From NCBI GenBank assembly GCA_937920105.1, contig CALETH010000029.1:1-6448 (forward strand): 6,448 nt of DNA. Reading direction: 5' to 3'. This document shows positions 4,655 through 6,448 of this stretch, one piece after another. Source of the DNA: an uncultured Bacteroidota bacterium. Its GTDB lineage: Bacteria > Bacteroidota > Ignavibacteria > UBA10030 > UBA8401. Each line of letters starts with the position of its first letter. Within the stretch, counting starts at the first letter, position 1. A program made the translations under genes and the position numbers. The notes under the pieces were generated by a model that was not told the origin of the DNA, ran no database searches, and saw only the letters and a list, made by a program, of their open reading frames with translations.

Positions 4655-5458
4655 GTGATACATTTTAAACTGGAAGATATTGATAAAATAATTCCAGTTG
4701 GTCAAGAACCTAATTTATATTTAAGTTGGTTTTGGCTGACATACGGAGATTTATGGCTAACGTTTGGTAATACTACAATTTATGAATATACCAAAGAATC
4801 ATTAGAACTTTTTGGAGATAAAAAATTAACACCATATAATGATTATTATATAGTAAGATTTTTAGAAGATTTTACAGCGTTATTTGAAAAAATTAATGAA
4901 AATATTCCTAAAGAAATTTTCGATATAACAACCAACCTCAAAGAATTTTTATCTAATACAAAAAAATGGCTTTCTCTTTATGAAAAAAATGAAAATCAAC
5001 ATAGTGATTTTTATTTTGAAGAATATTGGAAATTAACTTCTTGGGTTTATCAAAGAAGTTTTGATTCTGCACATTTAGTTGGTGGTCCATACCTTTATTT
5101 TTTTAGACATCATAATAAGATTAACATTGTTTGGGAAACAGAGTACACCTTAGAAAACGGAATAACTATTTGGACAGCAAAAAACGGAAATTATGAAATA
5201 AAATTTTCTGATTTCATTGAAAAGGTAAAAACATTTAGTTTTCAGTTTTTTAATGAAATGGATGAACAAGTAAAACGCGCCATCAAAAAAGATTGGCAAA
5301 ATATTACAGTAGATAAAGAAAGATTAGTGAAAGAACATCAAGAACGAAAAGAAGATTTTGCTGCGAATCTTTCTTTGTTAACACAAGCCCCTCAAGAAAA
5401 TACTGATTGGAAAGAAATTGAAGAACTCTATAAACGAATGATAAGAGAAATACAGTAA
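4655..5458 (+). CDS. DUF5984-like protein of unknown function
   Basis: This 267-residue protein looks soluble: it has no signal peptide or membrane segment. I compare it with DUF5984 from memory. The family begins with an 'I.F.L..ld.v.PwG' strand followed by an 'L.WFgLTdGwYwi' motif; here they are MIHFKLEDIDKIIPVG and LSWFWLTYGDLWLTFG (23-38). The 'Y.dYYvvRl.eD' motif appears as YNDYYIVRFLED (61-72). The C-terminal helices fit a 'F...v..F...l...m..rv' pattern (185-209), then ERLVKEHQERKEDF (222-235) and a DWKEIEELY end (251-259). The middle is rich in aromatic residues. No catalytic motif or function is known to me. It starts at GTG 1 nt after the nadC stop, with no better in-frame start near, and ends in tandem stops (TAA TAA, 5456-5461). 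Co-transcription with nadC is likely; a functional link to NAD is not shown. Confidence 0.7.
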   Translation: MIHFKLEDIDKIIPVGQEPNLYLSWFWLTYGDLWLTFGNTTIYEYTKESLELFGDKKLTPYNDYYIVRFLEDFTALFEKINENIPKEIFDITTNLKEFLSNTKKWLSLYEKNENQHSDFYFEEYWKLTSWVYQRSFDSAHLVGGPYLYFFRHHNKINIVWETEYTLENGITIWTAKNGNYEIKFSDFIEKVKTFSFQFFNEMDEQVKRAIKKDWQNITVDKERLVKEHQERKEDFAANLSLLTQAPQENTDWKEIEELYKRMIREIQ

Positions 5459-5484
5459 TAATCTCCATTAAATATTTTCTATCC

Positions 5485-6448
5485 TTGAACATTGCCCACA
5501 ACATCAAACAACTCGGAAAAGACACCGCAATTTATGGAATCAGTACTATTGTTGGTCGTTTTCTCACCTTTCTTTTAGTTCCGTTTTACACCAACGTTCT
5601 CGTTCCCGCTGATTATGGCATTGTTACCTATCTTTACTCATTAATTGCATTTATTGCAATAATCTATTCTTACGGAATGGAAACTGCATATTTTAAGTAT
5701 GCAACTGCTTCAGAAATTGGAACACCAAAACAAAATTTTAGTACACCATTTTTTACACTTTTCCTATCTTCTGTAATTTTTTCCTTACTCATTATTATTT
5801 TTGAAAACCCACTCGCATCAATTCTTGAAATACCAACACACTATTCTTCACTCATTAAATTTTCTGCGGGAATATTATTGTGCGATACGATTGTACTTAT
5901 TCCATTTGCATCATTACGAAAAGAGCGAAACGCAAAAAAATTTGCTGCAATAAAAATTTTCAACATAGTCAGCAACGTTGCATTGAACATGTATTTCCTT
6001 TTGGAGAAAAAAATGGGAGTGGAAGGGATTTTTTTAAGCGGATTTCTTTCTTCATTTCTTACGGTAATAGCACTACTTCCAACAATTATAAAACATTGTG
6101 AATTCACTATTCATTCATCATTACTTTCCTCGTTAATAAAATTTGCTTTGCCAACCATTCCTGCCGGATTTGCTTCGATGGCAATTCAAGTGATTGATAG
6201 ACCAATTCTTCGTTCACTTACGAATGATGAAGTGGTAGGAATTTATCAAGCAAATTATAAATTGGGAATTTTTATGATGTTGGTTGTTTCTATGTACGAA
6301 TACGCATGGAAACCATTTTATTTTTCTATAGCAAATCAACCAAATGCAAAAGAAATTTTTTCTCGTGTGTTGACATATGTGGTGTTTTTAATGACGGGAA
6401 TATTTCTCGCACTATCATTTTTTATTAAAGATATTATTTCCATCGATT
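5485..6448 (+). CDS. Wzx-type polysaccharide flippase, N-terminal 321 residues (3' end outside window)
   Basis: The frame runs open from the stop at 5431-5433 to the right edge and gives a strongly hydrophobic protein of the polysaccharide export/flippase (MATE-like) superfamily. Members move lipid-linked oligosaccharide units across the inner membrane for O-antigen, capsule or exopolysaccharide assembly. The N-terminus (LGKDTAIYGISTIVGRFLTFLLVPFYTNVL, 10-39) is typical, followed by ADYGIVTYLYS and YGMETAYFKY (63-72). Nine membrane segments are visible, near 15-39, 45-64, 86-106, 123-143, 155-173, 179-202, 217-237, 257-281 and 296-314. The stretch from ALPTIPAGFASMAIQVIDR to VGIYQANYKLG (221-261) is characteristic of the second half. 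The only conventional start before the conserved region is TTG at 5485, 26 nt after the preceding stop and without a Shine-Dalgarno sequence. A non-standard upstream start (ATA 5458, ATC 5461 or ATT 5467) cannot be excluded. About a third of the protein is missing. Confidence 0.88.
   Translation, partial: MNIAHNIKQLGKDTAIYGISTIVGRFLTFLLVPFYTNVLVPADYGIVTYLYSLIAFIAIIYSYGMETAYFKYATASEIGTPKQNFSTPFFTLFLSSVIFSLLIIIFENPLASILEIPTHYSSLIKFSAGILLCDTIVLIPFASLRKERNAKKFAAIKIFNIVSNVALNMYFLLEKKMGVEGIFLSGFLSSFLTVIALLPTIIKHCEFTIHSSLLSSLIKFALPTIPAGFASMAIQVIDRPILRSLTNDEVVGIYQANYKLGIFMMLVVSMYEYAWKPFYFSIANQPNAKEIFSRVLTYVVFLMTGIFLALSFFIKDIISID

Noticed and set aside
5304..5525. Minus-strand open frame across the DUF5984-like / flippase junction
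   Set aside because: It is antisense to two supported genes; its hydrophobic product is a by-product of the AT-rich complementary strand.
5841..6107. Opposite open frames inside the flippase (minus 5841-6107 and plus 5880-6101)
   Set aside because: The flippase frame runs through with continuous membrane segments and family motifs; these frames show no independent signal.

Overview
The window is AT-rich DNA, roughly one third G+C by eye, with every supported gene on the + strand. It looks like chromosome from the Bacteroidota/Chlorobiota/Ignavibacteria-Kapabacteria assemblage. The best evidence is the primary sigma factor: 286 residues, no region 1.1, and the compact Bacteroidota-type layout with a SLDKYLQEIG start and a SYLG end. 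Weak or absent Shine-Dalgarno sequences and several non-ATG starts (GTG, TTG) fit that. The exact phylum is an inference and is not settled by this sequence.

Layout. (1) Positions 1-383 hold the 3' end of a gene encoding a GGDEF-like domain whose signature and metal-binding residues are almost all replaced. (2) Positions 384-605 are intergenic, with an imperfect inverted repeat, a short degenerate direct repeat, and a weak promoter candidate ahead of the next gene. (3) Positions 606-2498 form a tight cluster: a 60-residue cysteine-pair protein that may be ribosomal-protein-like, phosphopentomutase DeoB, and an unrecognised 171-residue protein, with gaps of 3 and 6 nt. (4) A 14-bp perfect palindrome lies between that cluster and rpoD (2538-3398). 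(5) Positions 3399-3579 are intergenic and packed with secondary structure, including a G+C-rich REP-like element and a second long hairpin. (6) From 3580 to the right edge is a second tight cluster: a DUF2283 protein, nadC, a DUF5984-like protein, and the first 321 codons of a Wzx-type polysaccharide flippase. The gaps are 0, 1 and 26 nt.

How the genes work together. DeoB (pentose-phosphate interconversion in nucleoside salvage) and NadC (de novo NAD synthesis) are housekeeping metabolism. RpoD is the main transcription specificity factor. The flippase probably opens a surface-polysaccharide locus continuing to the right. Nothing links these into one dedicated system; they read as ordinary co-directional core genes with small uncharacterised proteins interspersed. 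I see no CRISPR array, tRNA, rRNA, transposase, integrase or recognisable defence system. The points most worth a second look are the degenerate GGDEF domain, serine in place of the DeoB nucleophilic threonine, the palindrome before rpoD, the structured element at 3474-3566, and the DUF2283-nadC and DUF5984-flippase linkages.
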